This document shows, in pieces, positions 42,229 to 52,351 of a stretch of DNA of 64,000 nucleotides. Below the pieces are notes generated by a model, which searched no databases, had not been told where the DNA came from, and saw nothing but the letters and a program-made list of their open reading frames with translations. The number at the start of each line of letters is the position of its first letter. The stretch's first letter is position 1. The stretch is from Hyphomicrobiales bacterium (GTDB lineage Bacteria; Pseudomonadota; Alphaproteobacteria; Rhizobiales; Rhizobiaceae): positions 1 to 64,000 of the forward strand of contig UCJA01000009.1 in NCBI GenBank assembly GCA_900472675.1, written 5' to 3'. A program made the position numbers and the translations under genes.

Positions 42229-44778
42229 ATGTCTTTTATCGATCGCATGCTGCAAGGCCGGAAGATCGTCACCAAGGTCCTCCTGTTCGTCGTTCCCCTG
42301 GTGCTGCTGATTGCCGGCATCGGCCTTGCCGGCTACTTCACTGCCAACACGCTGAACGGCCACATGACCGTGACCCGCGCCACGATCGAAAACATCGGCG
42401 ACTTCGAGACCCTGCAGGCATCGCTTCAGCATTTCACCGAAAAGCCGGATGACGCGACCCTGGCTGCCCTGCGCCAGAGCATTGATGCGCAGGACAAGGG
42501 CGTCGGCCGTCTCGAGGCGCTGCTGGTGACGGACGGCGACCGCGAGCGTCTGGCCGTGGTCGCAGACCTGTCCGGCAAGCTCAATACCGCAACCGACGGC
42601 CTCTGGGCGATCGAGCAGTCGCGCCGGCAGAACACCGCTGAGATTGTCGCCCTGCTCGACGGTATCCGCGGCACCTCGACCGGTGTGGACAAGCAGGTGA
42701 CCGTGATCCAGCGCCAGTTCGACGGCAAGGAGCGCTTTGCCAAGAAGCTGCTGTTCGAGGCCTTCGCCTACAAGTCTGTGGCCAAGCGGCTGGACAACCT
42801 GCGCAATGCGATCCGCGGGGCAGAGACCGACGATGCGGTCATCAAGGCTGGCACGCTCTACGGCGAACCGCTGAAGGCCGAGTTCGACAAGATCGACAGC
42901 ATGCTCTCCTCGGAGGGCCACAAGGCCATGCAGCCGATCATTCAGGCGACCGAGGCCTTCCTCGCCACCACTGCAGGCGATGCAGCTGTGGCCGACAAGG
43001 CGCAGGCCCTGCGCGTTGCCGCCAGCACCTTCATGAAGCCGCAGGGCGACCTCACCGCCGATGTTGCCCGCAAGTCGAGCGATGCGGCAGAACGTTTCGT
43101 GCAGCTGGAAGGCGAGGTCAGCAACCTGCGCGACCTCCTTTCCCAGATCGAGATGTCGCTGCAGGTCGCCAATTCGCTCCAGCTTAACGCGGAACGCTTC
43201 CTCGGCAATCCGACTGGCGATACCCGCTCGATCGTCATGAACGACATCGGCAGCCTCAGGGCCGCCAGCAACAAGGTATCCCAGCTCAACACCACCAATG
43301 CCGCAACGCGCGATTTCGGCCCCACGCTCGGCAAGCTGCTCGACAGCCTGGTTGACCGTACCACCCAGACGCTTGCCATCGGCACCGCCTGGAGCGGCGC
43401 CCGTGCAAGCACCACGGAGACCCTGACAGCCGGCATGGCAGGGCTGAAAACCTTCGTGGCCCAGGCCCAGGAAGTGGGCAAGCAGGACAGCGAACGGTCG
43501 GCGAATGTCTCGGTAATCGCCATGGTGTTCGGCACGCTGCTTGCCATCGCCGGCGGCATTATGCTGGTTGAAACGCTGCGGGGCCCGCTGCGTCGCGTGA
43601 CTGAGGTCATGAAGCGGCTGGCCGATGGCGATCTGGACGTCCGCATCGAGGGGCGCGAACGGGCCGACGAAATCGGCGACATGGTTCGCTCGGTCAGCGT
43701 CTTCCGCGATGCCGCGATCGAGAACATCCGGCTGGAGCAGGAAGCGACTTCGGCGCGCGAGCTCTCCGCAGCCGAGGCTGACCGCCGCGCCACCGAACGT
43801 GCCCATGTCGCGGCGGAGCAGCGGCTGGCACTGACGGCGCTGAACGAGGTGCTGGCAAAGCTCGCCGAAGGCGATCTCGAGCGCACCATGGACGAGAACC
43901 TGCCAGCCGATTTCGTCGACATGGCCCGGACCTACAACCAGGCGATCGAAGCGCTCAGAATCACGCTGGCCGACGTGCGCTCGGTGGCGACGGATATCGA
44001 AGGCGGCACCGGCAACCTCGCATCCTCCGCCGATGATCTGGCGCGCCGCACCGAACAGCAGGCTGCAGCCCTCGAACAGAGCTCGCGCGCCCTGCGGCAC
44101 CTAAGCGAAATCGTACGCGAAACCGCCGAAGGAGCACGGCAGACCTCCATTTCCGTCAACGAGACCGAGGCCTTTGCCGTTCGCTCCGGCGATGTGGTTG
44201 CCCGCGCCGTGGGCGCCATGGCCGAGATCAGCCGCTCCTCCGAAAAGATTTCGTCGATCATCAGCGTCATCGATGAGATCGCCTTCCAGACCAACCTCCT
44301 GGCGCTGAATGCCGGCGTCGAGGCCGCTCGTGCCGGCGAAGCCGGCCGCGGCTTTGCGGTGGTCGCCCAGGAAGTCCGCGAACTCGCGCAACGCTGCGCC
44401 GCCGCTGCCCGCGAGATCAAGGGCCTGATCGCCGCCAGTTCCTCTCAGGTCAGCAATGGCGTCCATCTGGTCGAGGAAACCGGGCAGGCGCTGGGCCAGA
44501 TCATCGCCCACGTCTCGGACGTCCGCAAACTGGTCTCCGACATCTCGGCAGCCACTGGCGAACAGTCCACCGGCATCAACGAAGTCACCAAGGCCGTGAA
44601 TGAGGTGGAACTCATCACCCAGCGCAACGCAGCCATGGTCGAGGAAAACAACGCCGAGATCCACGGGCTTCGCCACCGGGTCGAAATGCTGTCGGACAAG
44701 ATCGAGCGCTTCAAGACGGGGCAGGCACCCTCTGCTCGCGCCGCCGCGCCGGTGGCCCGCCGCGGCTACGCCGCCTGA
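42229..44778 (+). CDS. Methyl-accepting chemotaxis protein
   Basis: This 849-residue chemoreceptor starts [10 protein letters not shown]. The first membrane helix is [20 protein letters not shown] near residue 17; a long periplasmic helical region runs to the second helix, [20 protein letters not shown] near 426. A HAMP domain ([19 protein letters not shown]) follows, then a second HAMP-like unit ([17 protein letters not shown]), and the signalling tip [20 protein letters not shown] near 683. There is no C-terminal CheR/CheB pentapeptide. It signals to CheA/CheW at the membrane; the ligand is unknown. A near-consensus CtrA half pair lies upstream at 42101-42115. Confidence 0.93.
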   Translation: MSFIDRMLQGRKIVTKVLLFVVPLVLLIAGIGLAGYFTANTLNGHMTVTRATIENIGDFETLQASLQHFTEKPDDATLAALRQSIDAQDKGVGRLEALLVTDGDRERLAVVADLSGKLNTATDGLWAIEQSRRQNTAEIVALLDGIRGTSTGVDKQVTVIQRQFDGKERFAKKLLFEAFAYKSVAKRLDNLRNAIRGAETDDAVIKAGTLYGEPLKAEFDKIDSMLSSEGHKAMQPIIQATEAFLATTAGDAAVADKAQALRVAASTFMKPQGDLTADVARKSSDAAERFVQLEGEVSNLRDLLSQIEMSLQVANSLQLNAERFLGNPTGDTRSIVMNDIGSLRAASNKVSQLNTTNAATRDFGPTLGKLLDSLVDRTTQTLAIGTAWSGARASTTETLTAGMAGLKTFVAQAQEVGKQDSERSANVSVIAMVFGTLLAIAGGIMLVETLRGPLRRVTEVMKRLADGDLDVRIEGRERADEIGDMVRSVSVFRDAAIENIRLEQEATSARELSAAEADRRATERAHVAAEQRLALTALNEVLAKLAEGDLERTMDENLPADFVDMARTYNQAIEALRITLADVRSVATDIEGGTGNLASSADDLARRTEQQAAALEQSSRALRHLSEIVRETAEGARQTSISVNETEAFAVRSGDVVARAVGAMAEISRSSEKISSIISVIDEIAFQTNLLALNAGVEAARAGEAGRGFAVVAQEVRELAQRCAAAAREIKGLIAASSSQVSNGVHLVEETGQALGQIIAHVSDVRKLVSDISAATGEQSTGINEVTKAVNEVELITQRNAAMVEENNAEIHGLRHRVEMLSDKIERFKTGQAPSARAAAPVARRGYAA

Positions 44779-44808
44779 TCCTCGCGATCCGACCGAGCCG
44801 TGAATACA

Positions 44809-44837
44809 AGAAAGCCGCGGTCATGCCGCGGCTTTCT
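44809..44837. terminator. Bidirectional terminator between chemoreceptor and moaA
   Basis: Arms agaaagccgcgg (44809-44820) and ccgcggctttct (44826-44837) form a perfect 12-bp stem with loop tcatg between the convergent genes. The ends of the arms supply short A and U runs. Confidence 0.8.
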
Positions 44838-44858
44838 GCATTTCGGGTGTGGGATCTG

Positions 44859-45908
44859 TCAGCCGCCGGTGACGCTCATGTGCCGGGCAACGGCCGGCCT
44901 GTTGTGCTCACGGTCGATGATGAAATCATGACCCTTGGGCTTGCGGCCGATGGCCTCGTCGATCGCCGAAGAGAGGTAGGCGTCATCGTCCGATGCCCGA
45001 AGTGCTGTACGCAGGTCCGCGGCGTCGTTCTGGCCAAGGCACATATAGAGCGTGCCGGTGCAGGTGAGGCGGACCCGGTTGCAGCTCTCGCAGAAGTTAT
45101 GCGTCATGGGCGTGATGAAGCCCATGCGTCCGCCGGTTTCCTTGATCTCCACGTAGCGTGCTGGGCCGCCCGTCTTGTAGGGGATGTCGATCAGGGTGAA
45201 CTGCTTTTCGAGATCCGCACGGACCTGCGAGAGCGGCAGGTACTGGTCCGTCCGGTCTTCGTCAATCTCGCCCATCGGCATGGTCTCGATGACGGTCAGC
45301 TCCATGCCACGGGCATGGGCAAACTTCATCATTTCGGGGATTTCGAGGTCGTTGAAACCCTTGAGCGCCACCGCATTCAGCTTGATCTTGAGACCTGCCT
45401 TCTGCGCGGCCTCGATGCCCTCCATGACTTTCGCAAGATCACCCCACCGGGTGATCTCCTTGAACTTCTGGGGGTCGAGCGTGTCGAGCGACACGTTGAT
45501 GCGGCGCACGCCCGCTTCATACAAGTCGTTTGCATAGCGGGTCAGCTGCGACCCGTTGGTGGTCAGCGTCAGCTCGTCCAGCAGGCCGGCCTTCACCTTG
45601 GCGCCCAGCGCCGTGATGAGGTACATGATGTTCTTGCGCACCAGCGGCTCGCCGCCCGTCAGACGGATCTTGCGCACGCCCTTGTCGATGAAGGCGGAAC
45701 AGAGCCGCTCGAGCTCCTCGAGCGTCAGCAGATCCTTCTTCGGCAGGAAGGTCATGTTTTCCGCCATGCAATAGGTGCAGCGGAAGTCGCAGCGATCCGT
45801 GACCGAAACGCGCAGATAGGTGACGGCGCGACCGAACGGGTCGATCATCGGCGCCTTGTCTGAAGTAAGCGGCGTCGCGCCGCCGATCGGTCCTGCAAAA
45901 CTGTTCAC
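44859..45908 (-). CDS. moaA: GTP 3',8-cyclase
   Basis: MoaA is the radical-SAM enzyme that rearranges GTP to the precursor of cyclic pyranopterin monophosphate, the first step of molybdopterin synthesis. The 349-residue protein has the N-terminal cluster [13 protein letters not shown] (C-x3-C-x2-C), the SAM-binding GGEPLVRK, and the C-terminal cluster [20 protein letters not shown]. It ends in the conserved GlyGly tail (MSVTGG) needed for activity. The start is a GTG at 45908 with a ggaga-type Shine-Dalgarno; the frame is open upstream but not conserved. MobA and MobB, acting late in the same pathway, are encoded about 4 kb away. Confidence 0.96.
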   Translation of the reverse strand: MNSFAGPIGGATPLTSDKAPMIDPFGRAVTYLRVSVTDRCDFRCTYCMAENMTFLPKKDLLTLEELERLCSAFIDKGVRKIRLTGGEPLVRKNIMYLITALGAKVKAGLLDELTLTTNGSQLTRYANDLYEAGVRRINVSLDTLDPQKFKEITRWGDLAKVMEGIEAAQKAGLKIKLNAVALKGFNDLEIPEMMKFAHARGMELTVIETMPMGEIDEDRTDQYLPLSQVRADLEKQFTLIDIPYKTGGPARYVEIKETGGRMGFITPMTHNFCESCNRVRLTCTGTLYMCLGQNDAADLRTALRASDDDAYLSSAIDEAIGRKPKGHDFIIDREHNRPAVARHMSVTGG

Positions 45909-46082
45909 GCGCGTCTCCCTGAGACAGGAAAAATGGGTCTTTCGCCGCCAACCGTCAAGGGGCAGGCGGTGAGGCACCGGTGCCTCAGGGACAAAGTGCT
46001 TGCTCCTCACGGCGTCAGATCCTAATCCTCGCCTGCATCAGGGCCCGATCGAAGGATCAGGCCGACGAAGGGAGATCTGCGC

Positions 46083-46457
46083 ATGAGCGAACTCTGGCCG
46101 ACGGAATTGCGGGTGTCGAAGGACCGGCGCAGCCTCGCCGTCACCTTCAACGACGCAGCGCAGTATTCCATTCCAGCCGAAACCATGCGCGTCCTGTCGC
46201 CCTCCGCCGAGGTCCAGGGGCATGGGCCGGGCCAGAAGGTGACGGTGCCCGGCAAACGCGAGGTCGGCATTGCCACCGTCACGCCAACCGGCAACTACGC
46301 CATCCGCATCGGCTTCGACGACGGGCACGACAGTGGCATCTTCACCTGGGTCTACCTGCGTGAACTGGGCGAGACGGGCAGCGACCTGTTTGCCGCTTAC
46401 GAGCGGGAACTCGCCGACAAGGGCCTCAGCCGAGATCCCGCCGGACCGAGGCGCTAG
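46083..46457 (+). CDS. DUF971 domain-containing protein
   Basis: This is a 124-residue protein of the DUF971 family, which is related to gamma-butyrobetaine hydroxylase N-terminal domains and often linked with iron-sulfur cluster genes. It shows LRVSKDRRSLAVTFND, then YSIPAETMRVLSPSAEVQGH, then VGIATVTPTGNYAIRIGFDDGHDSG cut here to its core NYAIRIGFDDGH, and the closing IFTWVYLRELG. Function is unknown. A Shine-Dalgarno (gggaga) precedes ATG 46083. It may be cotranscribed with the oxidase-like gene 89 bases downstream. Confidence 0.87.
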   Translation: MSELWPTELRVSKDRRSLAVTFNDAAQYSIPAETMRVLSPSAEVQGHGPGQKVTVPGKREVGIATVTPTGNYAIRIGFDDGHDSGIFTWVYLRELGETGSDLFAAYERELADKGLSRDPAGPRR

Positions 46458-46546
46458 GAGCATCCTGGTTCCGATCCTTGCTGCCTGTCATACTCCTGTC
46501 GCATCGCCGCCCTAGGCGGTGCCAGGGCGCATACGGGGAACACCAC

Positions 46547-47155
46547 ATGACGATCATCACCACAGTCGAGCAGTTGAAAGCCATCTATGACGGGGTCAGT
46601 GAGGCCTCGCTGGTCAAGGTCACGAGCGGGCTGACGCCCGAGTATCGGCAAATGATCGAGGCGGCACCCTTCGTGGCGCTGTCGACGGTCGGCCCTGAAG
46701 GTCTCGACTGCTCGCCGCGCGGCGATCTCGCAGGTGTCGTGCGGATCAAGGACGACCGCACGCTGCTTCTGCCGGACTGGCGCGGCAACAACCGGGTGGA
46801 TTCCCTGATGAACATCGTCCGCGATCCCCGGGTCGCGCTAATGTTTCTCGTGCCGGGCTCCAACACGACAATGCGGGTCAATGGCCGCGCCGTTGTCTCC
46901 GTCGATCAGGCGCTTCTTGAAAGTTTTGAGATGGACGGCCGCCATCCACGCAGCGTGACTGTGGTGACGACGCAAGAGGTCTATTTCCAGTGTGCCCGTG
47001 CGCTGATCCGCTCGCAGCTCTGGAACCCGGCGCATATGGTGGATACGGCCAGCCTGCCCACGCCCGGCACCTTGCTGAAGGCGGCAAAGGCGGATTTCGA
47101 CAGCGAAACCTACGACCGCGACTGGTCGGATCGGGCCGCCAAAACCATGTGGTGA
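46547..47155 (+). CDS. Pyridoxamine 5'-phosphate oxidase family protein (MSMEG_1061-like)
   Basis: This is a 202-residue flavin-binding split-barrel protein. It has FVALSTVGPEGLDCSPRGD near residue 42, LLLPDWRGNNRVDSLMNIVRDP near 76, and VALMFLVPGSNTTMRVNGRA near 96, which match a subfamily often annotated as pyridoxamine phosphate oxidase-like. Real PNP oxidase activity is not implied; members may act on other FMN, F420 or haem-linked substrates. ATG 46547 is chosen since the extra upstream residues of the open frame are not conserved. It converges with the GGDEF gene. Confidence 0.87.
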   Translation: MTIITTVEQLKAIYDGVSEASLVKVTSGLTPEYRQMIEAAPFVALSTVGPEGLDCSPRGDLAGVVRIKDDRTLLLPDWRGNNRVDSLMNIVRDPRVALMFLVPGSNTTMRVNGRAVVSVDQALLESFEMDGRHPRSVTVVTTQEVYFQCARALIRSQLWNPAHMVDTASLPTPGTLLKAAKADFDSETYDRDWSDRAAKTMW

Positions 47156-47177
47156 AAGCCGGTCACCCGGCCAACCG

Positions 47178-48248
47178 CTACTTCTTGTAGATCAGCCAGC
47201 TCTTGGTCACGTAATCGCGCTTCATGCTGTCCTCGTAGCACACGGTACGGTTACGGCCGTTGTTCTTGGCGTGGTAGAGCGCGCTGTCGGCCTTGGCATA
47301 GAGTTCGCCAGGATCGCCGGCATGGCTGGCCATCGCAAAACCGAGCGAGATCGTCACCGGGCCGTAGTTGATGCCCGTGCGCGAGTTGCGGAAGGCGCGC
47401 GTCTCCAGCGCCCGTCGGACCCGCTCGCAGATGATCATCACTTCGTCCGGGGTATTGCCCTCGACGACGATCGCGAACTCCTCGCCGCCTGTACGGGCAA
47501 CGAAGACTTCCTTGCGGACGTTGGACCGGATCACCGAGGCGACGGTGGCGAGAATCTTGTCGCCGACCGGGTGGCCATAGCTGTCGTTGATCTTCTTGAA
47601 ATTGTCGATGTCGGCCAGGACGAGCCCAGTCACCGGCAGGGCAGCCTGATCGTCGAAGATCGCGGCCAGCTTCTCGTCGAAGGCGCGCCGGTTGGAAAGG
47701 CGGGTCAGCGAGTCGGTGTTTGCGATGCGCTTGTACTCATCCAGCTCCTTGCGGACCTGGTCCATCTCGTGGGACCGCTCCGTCATGGTTCCGACGGTCT
47801 TCTCCCCATGCGCCATGGTGTCGCCGGTCGCTTCCGTCAAAAGCGTGATGGCATTGCGGATGAGTTCGGAGGAGAAGTTGCTCTTGGAATTGATCCGGCT
47901 GGCAGTTTCCCCCAGCAGCCGGTTGTAGCTTTCGAGCGACGCCTGTTCCTGACGCAGCAGCTTCAGCAGCGCGTCGAGTTCGGTGGCCAGCCGATCATGC
48001 GCCCTTTCGATCACCGCACTCTGCCCGGTCGCAATGTAGCGCGACGAAATGGCGTCGAGCTCTTCCTGGGTCGTGCGGCTGCCGAGTGCGGCGAGATCGC
48101 GGATCAGTTCCGGGTTGGAGCCGATATAGGCTTCGTAGAACAGCTGATAGTTACGCGGAATCGGTGCGACACCCATGGAGCGGACGGCGTAGATAATCTG
48201 CCCTATGATATCGCCAGACTGCGTCTTCGGCGCCATTGCCGTCGTCAT
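47178..48248 (-). CDS. GGDEF domain diguanylate cyclase
   Basis: This is a 356-residue cytoplasmic protein with no membrane segment. Residues about 10-180 are helical, starting GDIIGQIIYAVRSMGVAPIP, and would sense or dimerise. The cyclase domain starts DSLTRLSNRRAFDEKL near residue 190 and has the active site ARTGGEEFAIVVE near 250, so it should make cyclic di-GMP from GTP. The inhibitory RxxD motif five residues before GGEEF is absent, suggesting no product inhibition at that site. ATG 48248 is used; a TTG 15 bases upstream is less likely. No EAL domain is present. Confidence 0.92.
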   Translation of the reverse strand: MTTAMAPKTQSGDIIGQIIYAVRSMGVAPIPRNYQLFYEAYIGSNPELIRDLAALGSRTTQEELDAISSRYIATGQSAVIERAHDRLATELDALLKLLRQEQASLESYNRLLGETASRINSKSNFSSELIRNAITLLTEATGDTMAHGEKTVGTMTERSHEMDQVRKELDEYKRIANTDSLTRLSNRRAFDEKLAAIFDDQAALPVTGLVLADIDNFKKINDSYGHPVGDKILATVASVIRSNVRKEVFVARTGGEEFAIVVEGNTPDEVMIICERVRRALETRAFRNSRTGINYGPVTISLGFAMASHAGDPGELYAKADSALYHAKNNGRNRTVCYEDSMKRDYVTKSWLIYKK

Positions 48249-48470
48249 CGACAAATTCCCCAACAGGTTCCGTCAAGTTTATTCAAATCCATGCAGTATA
48301 TCAAAAATATTGGAAAAGAATTAAGGGGTCAAATGGCCGTTTTTCAACTCTGAGACGTAAGTTGTCAGTTGCAGAGCGTAAAAACTGCGTAAGCAGAGAT
48401 ACTTAGTCATGACAACCGTATTGCTGAACGTCAGGCAAATGCGCGGCTGAAATTTAAAAGTGCAGCAGAT

Positions 48471-48507
48471 GTGGTAAAAATGAAGGCCCGGGACCGCCCA
48501 GGCCTTC
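48471..48507 (-). terminator. Intrinsic terminator of fumC
   Basis: Arms gaaggcc (48482-48488) and ggccttc (48501-48507), extended inside by ggg/ccc after one mismatch, form a hairpin 26 bases beyond the fumC stop. On the minus strand it is followed by a U-rich run (catttttacc). The remaining sequence to 48249 is AT-rich and should hold the GGDEF gene promoter. Confidence 0.75.
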
Positions 48508-48532
48508 TGTGTTGGCATGTGTAATGCGCAAC

Positions 48533-49924
48533 TTACTTCGGCCCGATCATGTTTTCAGGCCGGACATACTGGTCGAATTCCTCGTTGCTCAGGTAACCGC
48601 CACCGACGGCTTCTTCGCGCAGCGTGGTCCCGTTCTTGTGAGCGGTCTTGGCAATCTTGGCGCAGATGTCGTAGCCGAGCTTGCCGTTCAGGGCCGTGAC
48701 CAGCATCAGCGAGTTTTCCACGCCCTTGCGGATATTGTCCTCGCGCGCCTCGATGCCGACCACGCAATTGTCGGTAAAGGACACGGCGGCATCGCCGAGC
48801 AGCTGCACCGACTGCAGGAAGTTGTAGGCCATCATCGGGTTGTAGACGTTGAGCTCGAAATGGCCCTGGCTTCCGGCGAAGGTGAGGGCGGCATTGTTGC
48901 CGAAGATATGCGCGCAGACCTGGGTAAGCGCCTCCGACTGGGTCGGGTTGACCTTGCCCGGCATGATCGAGGAGCCCGGCTCGTTTTCCGGCAGCGACAG
49001 TTCGCCAAGTCCGGCGCGTGGGCCGGAGCCCAGGAAGCGGATGTCGTTGGCGATCTTGAACAGGGCAGTCGCCGCGGCGTTGATCGCACCATGCGCAAAC
49101 ACCATGGAGTCGTGCGAGGCGAGCGCCTCGAACTTGTTTGGCGCCGTCACGAAGGGCAGGCCGGTGATCGTGGAGATTTCCTCAGCCACCTTCTCCGCAA
49201 AGCCGATCGGTGCGTTGAGCCCGGTTCCGACGGCCGTGCCGCCCTGGGCAAGCTTCGACAGAGCGGGCAGGGTGAGCTCGATGTTGGCGATGGCCGAGGC
49301 CACCTGCGCGGCATAACCGGAGAATTCCTGTCCGAGCGTCAGCGGGGTGGCGTCCTGCGTATGGGTGCGCCCGATTTTGATGATATGGGCAAAGGCCTGG
49401 ACCTTGGCTTCCAGCGCTTCGTGCAGGTGCTTGAGCGCGGGGATGAGCTCACGCACGATGGTTTCCACGCAGGCGATGTGCATGGCCGTCGGATAGGTGT
49501 CGTTCGACGACTGGCTCATGTTGACGTGGTCGTTGGGATGCACGGGCTTCTTGGAGCCCATGACGCCGCCCATCATCTCGATCGCCCGGTTGGAGATCAC
49601 CTCATTGGCGTTCATGTTCGACTGGGTGCCCGATCCGGTCTGCCAGACGACCAGAGGGAAATGATCGTCGAGCTTGCCGTCGATCACCTCCTGGGCGGCA
49701 TCGATGATGGCCTTGCCGAGCGTGGCATCCAGCCCGGCGAGCTGCATGTTGGCGCGCGCCGCAGCCTGCTTGACGATCCCGAGTGCCCGCACCACGGCAA
49801 GCGGCTGCTTTTCCCAGCCGATCTTGAAGTTGCCGAGCGAGCGCTGGGCCTGGGCGCCCCAGTAGCGGTCGCTTGCCACCTCGATCGGGCCAAATGTATC
49901 GGATTCGGTGCGGGTGGTTGCCAT
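48533..49924 (-). CDS. fumC: Class II fumarate hydratase
   Basis: FumC interconverts fumarate and malate in the TCA cycle; the class II enzyme is a homotetramer without an iron-sulfur cluster. The 463-residue length is typical. Diagnostic segments are [20 protein letters not shown] at the N-terminus, [19 protein letters not shown] near residue 97, [20 protein letters not shown] near 130, [16 protein letters not shown] near 185, and the superfamily signature [13 protein letters not shown] near 317. It stands alone with its own terminator. Confidence 0.97.
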   Translation of the reverse strand: MATTRTESDTFGPIEVASDRYWGAQAQRSLGNFKIGWEKQPLAVVRALGIVKQAAARANMQLAGLDATLGKAIIDAAQEVIDGKLDDHFPLVVWQTGSGTQSNMNANEVISNRAIEMMGGVMGSKKPVHPNDHVNMSQSSNDTYPTAMHIACVETIVRELIPALKHLHEALEAKVQAFAHIIKIGRTHTQDATPLTLGQEFSGYAAQVASAIANIELTLPALSKLAQGGTAVGTGLNAPIGFAEKVAEEISTITGLPFVTAPNKFEALASHDSMVFAHGAINAAATALFKIANDIRFLGSGPRAGLGELSLPENEPGSSIMPGKVNPTQSEALTQVCAHIFGNNAALTFAGSQGHFELNVYNPMMAYNFLQSVQLLGDAAVSFTDNCVVGIEAREDNIRKGVENSLMLVTALNGKLGYDICAKIAKTAHKNGTTLREEAVGGGYLSNEEFDQYVRPENMIGPK

Positions 49925-50320
49925 GGGTCGCTGCCTCTGTTCGCGTCATCTCTGTGCCGGCCGCAGGAGATCAACAAGGCGTGAACGCCCGCGAGGGCCG
50001 GCGGCGGCATTACTATACGAAAGCGGCCCTTCCGCAAGTCGCCGACCGCGCGTTTGCAGGCACTCTGCCCGTGCTCTTTTTAACACGAAGCCCAGAAATC
50101 TGCGTCTTGGTCAATGCAGGAAAATGTTAACCAAGCGCGCCTGTCAGTAAAAATTTAACCAATAGTTTCTTAACGTTCGGGCGGCACCGAAGCACCTGTG
50201 CGCCAATTTGGGTCCCTCGCGACCTCGCAGGCGCTTCTTTGCATCATGCATGTCATCGACTAGATGGCGTGGTAAGAGTTCGGCCGCAGACGAGTGCGGA
50301 TACAGGTGACGGGGACGACA
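49925..50320. other. Divergent intergenic region fumC / L,D-transpeptidase
   Basis: No gene is visible. It should hold the promoters of both divergent genes. Three TTAAC half sites (ttaa at 50127, ttaacc at 50155 and ttaac at 50170) lie together in an AT-rich patch; they resemble CtrA half sites but none pairs with the seven-base spacing of a full site. Confidence 0.5.
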
Positions 50321-52285
50321 TTGCAAAACAGACAAAAGAACAAGGCCTCCTTCGCGCTGGCCCTCCTGTCCGGAATTTCCATTGCCGCCAGCCTGGCAGT
50401 CCCGGCCCATGCAATCACGCTGATGGATTTCATCCGCGGCGGTCCCGGCAACAGCCGTCCGCGCACGGCGGATACGGCCCTTCCTGGTGTCGTCAACCCC
50501 CGCATGCCGAGCGAAAGGGCGCTTGCCGATCCGGAGCCGCTGCCGAAGGTCGCCGGTCCCCAGTATTTGACCTATAAGGTCGCCGCATCCCGCGTCGTCA
50601 AGACGACCGGTTTTGCCGCTGCGACCGCGACCGATGGCACGCAGCTTCTGGCCAATGCGCGCGTTTCTGCCACGCCCGATATCGCAGCTGCACTCGAAGC
50701 CTTCTACGCCACCAATGCCGAGCCCCTGTGGGTTTCCGCAGGTGATGTGAACGACCGGGCCCGCGCGGTGATGATCCTGTTGGAAGAGGCAAGCCAGTTC
50801 GGTCTGGAGCCCTCCGACTATGTCCTGTCGGCACCGGCCATGACGACGGCAAGCATTGCGGCGCCGAGGCAGGAACAGTCGGCGGCTGAAGTCGCCTCCG
50901 CCACCAATGTCGCCGCCACCACGGAAGGTGCGCCCTCCATCGACGACGCGCCTGCGACGGCCGCAGCGCCCGAGAACGATCACGAGAAGGCGCTGATGCA
51001 GTTCGAGCTGGCGTTGTCGGCCAAGGTGCTGATGTTTGCGCAGGACATGGTCCGCGGCAGGCTCGATCCGAACGCCATCTCCGGCTACCACGATTTCAAG
51101 CGCAAGACGGTGGATCTTGCGGCGGTCCTGCCGGCCGTCAAGAGCCAGGATGCCACCGCCTACCTGCTCGGGCTCGCACCGCGTGGCCCGCAGTTCCAGG
51201 CGCTCAAGGCTGAGCTGGTCCGTCTGCTGGCTGAGGCTGGCAATACGGCGGCTCCCGTCGTCAACCTGCCGGAAAAGCTGCTGCTGAAGCCAGGCGCTGC
51301 AAGCCCCGACATGCCGGGCATCATCGCCGCCATCCAGCATTCCGGATCCGAGGCGCTGAAGACCCAGCATGCCGAAACGCTGGCCGCCTATGCCCAGACG
51401 CCGGACTACACGCCGGAACTGGTGGAAGTCGTCAAGTCGTTCCAGAGCGAAGTCGGCCTGAAGCCGGATGGCGTCATCGGCGCGGCGACCGTGCGCAAGA
51501 TGGTCGGCGATCGTCCCGAGGACAAGATTGGCAAGGTGGTCGTTGCCATGGAACAGGCCCGCTGGTTGCCCGACGACCTCGGCCAGCGCTACGTGCTGAT
51601 CAACCAGCCGGCCTTCACCGTGTACTACCACGAGCATGGCGTCGAGCAGTTCAACATGCGCGCCGTCGTGGGTTCCAAGGCGCACCAGACCTTCTTCTTC
51701 CAGGACGAGATCGAGACCGTCGAGGTCAATCCCTACTGGGGCGTGCCGCAGTCGATCATCGTCAACGAGATGCTGCCGCACCTGCGCCAGGATCCCTCCT
51801 ATCTCGATCGGATGGGCTACGAGGTCGCGGTCAACGGTCGGGCCGTGCCGTCGAGCAGTGTCGACTGGTATGGCTCCACACAGAACATCTCGGTGCGCCA
51901 GCCGCCGTCGAGCGACAATGCGCTGGGCGACCTGAAGATCCTGTTCCCCAACGCCCACGCCATCTACATGCATGACACGCCCTCGAAGAGCTTCTTCCAG
52001 CGCGACATGCGGGCACTCAGCCACGGATGCGTGCGACTGGCGGAACCGCGCAAGATGGCGGCGGCCGTGCTCGGCACGACCCAGCAGGATGTGGATGCAA
52101 AGATTGCAGCCGGCCAGAACGCGGCAATCAAGCTGCCCGTGAAGATCCCGGTCTATGTGGCCTATTTCACCGCATGGCCGAACAAGGACGGACGCGTCGA
52201 ATACTTCGGCGATGTCTACGATCGTGACCGGGCGACGGAAAAGGCGCTCGAAGCCACCAGCAAGAGCCGCTCCAGCCAGATCTGA
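50321..52285 (+). CDS. L,D-transpeptidase family protein (YcbB type)
   Basis: This protein of about 654 residues makes 3-3 cross-links in peptidoglycan. It has a Sec signal (SFALALLSGISIAASLAVPAHA), a proline/alanine-rich scaffold, a peptidoglycan-binding domain near residue 362 (LVEVVKSFQSEVGLKPDGV), and the YkuD catalytic domain with IYMHDTPSKSFFQRDMRALS followed by HGCVRL, whose cysteine lies near residue 567. The insertion VNPYWGVPQSIIVNEMLP before the catalytic motif is typical of the YcbB subgroup. TTG 50321 after a ggggac Shine-Dalgarno is preferred over GTG 50294; both keep the signal. It is divergent from fumC. Confidence 0.93.
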   Translation: MQNRQKNKASFALALLSGISIAASLAVPAHAITLMDFIRGGPGNSRPRTADTALPGVVNPRMPSERALADPEPLPKVAGPQYLTYKVAASRVVKTTGFAAATATDGTQLLANARVSATPDIAAALEAFYATNAEPLWVSAGDVNDRARAVMILLEEASQFGLEPSDYVLSAPAMTTASIAAPRQEQSAAEVASATNVAATTEGAPSIDDAPATAAAPENDHEKALMQFELALSAKVLMFAQDMVRGRLDPNAISGYHDFKRKTVDLAAVLPAVKSQDATAYLLGLAPRGPQFQALKAELVRLLAEAGNTAAPVVNLPEKLLLKPGAASPDMPGIIAAIQHSGSEALKTQHAETLAAYAQTPDYTPELVEVVKSFQSEVGLKPDGVIGAATVRKMVGDRPEDKIGKVVVAMEQARWLPDDLGQRYVLINQPAFTVYYHEHGVEQFNMRAVVGSKAHQTFFFQDEIETVEVNPYWGVPQSIIVNEMLPHLRQDPSYLDRMGYEVAVNGRAVPSSSVDWYGSTQNISVRQPPSSDNALGDLKILFPNAHAIYMHDTPSKSFFQRDMRALSHGCVRLAEPRKMAAAVLGTTQQDVDAKIAAGQNAAIKLPVKIPVYVAYFTAWPNKDGRVEYFGDVYDRDRATEKALEATSKSRSSQI

Positions 52286-52312
52286 GGCTTGGAGGTGCGG
52301 ACCTAAATGAAC

Positions 52313-52336
52313 GAAGGCGGCCTGCGGGCCGCCTTC
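52313..52336. terminator. Bidirectional terminator between transpeptidase and gph
   Basis: A perfect 10-bp stem, gaaggcggcc (52313-52322) and ggccgccttc (52327-52336), with a four-base loop between the convergent genes. No long U run follows. Confidence 0.75.
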
Positions 52337-52351
52337 TGTCGTTTTGCGAGG

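Noticed and set aside
42205-44100. Long open frame of 631 codons on the minus strand opposite the chemoreceptor gene
   Set aside because: It has no family motifs and low-complexity composition; the opposite frame is a clear chemoreceptor.
50144-52024. Long open frame of 626 codons on the minus strand opposite the L,D-transpeptidase gene
   Set aside because: Composition typical of antisense shadow frames in GC-rich DNA; no signal, motif or ribosome-binding site.
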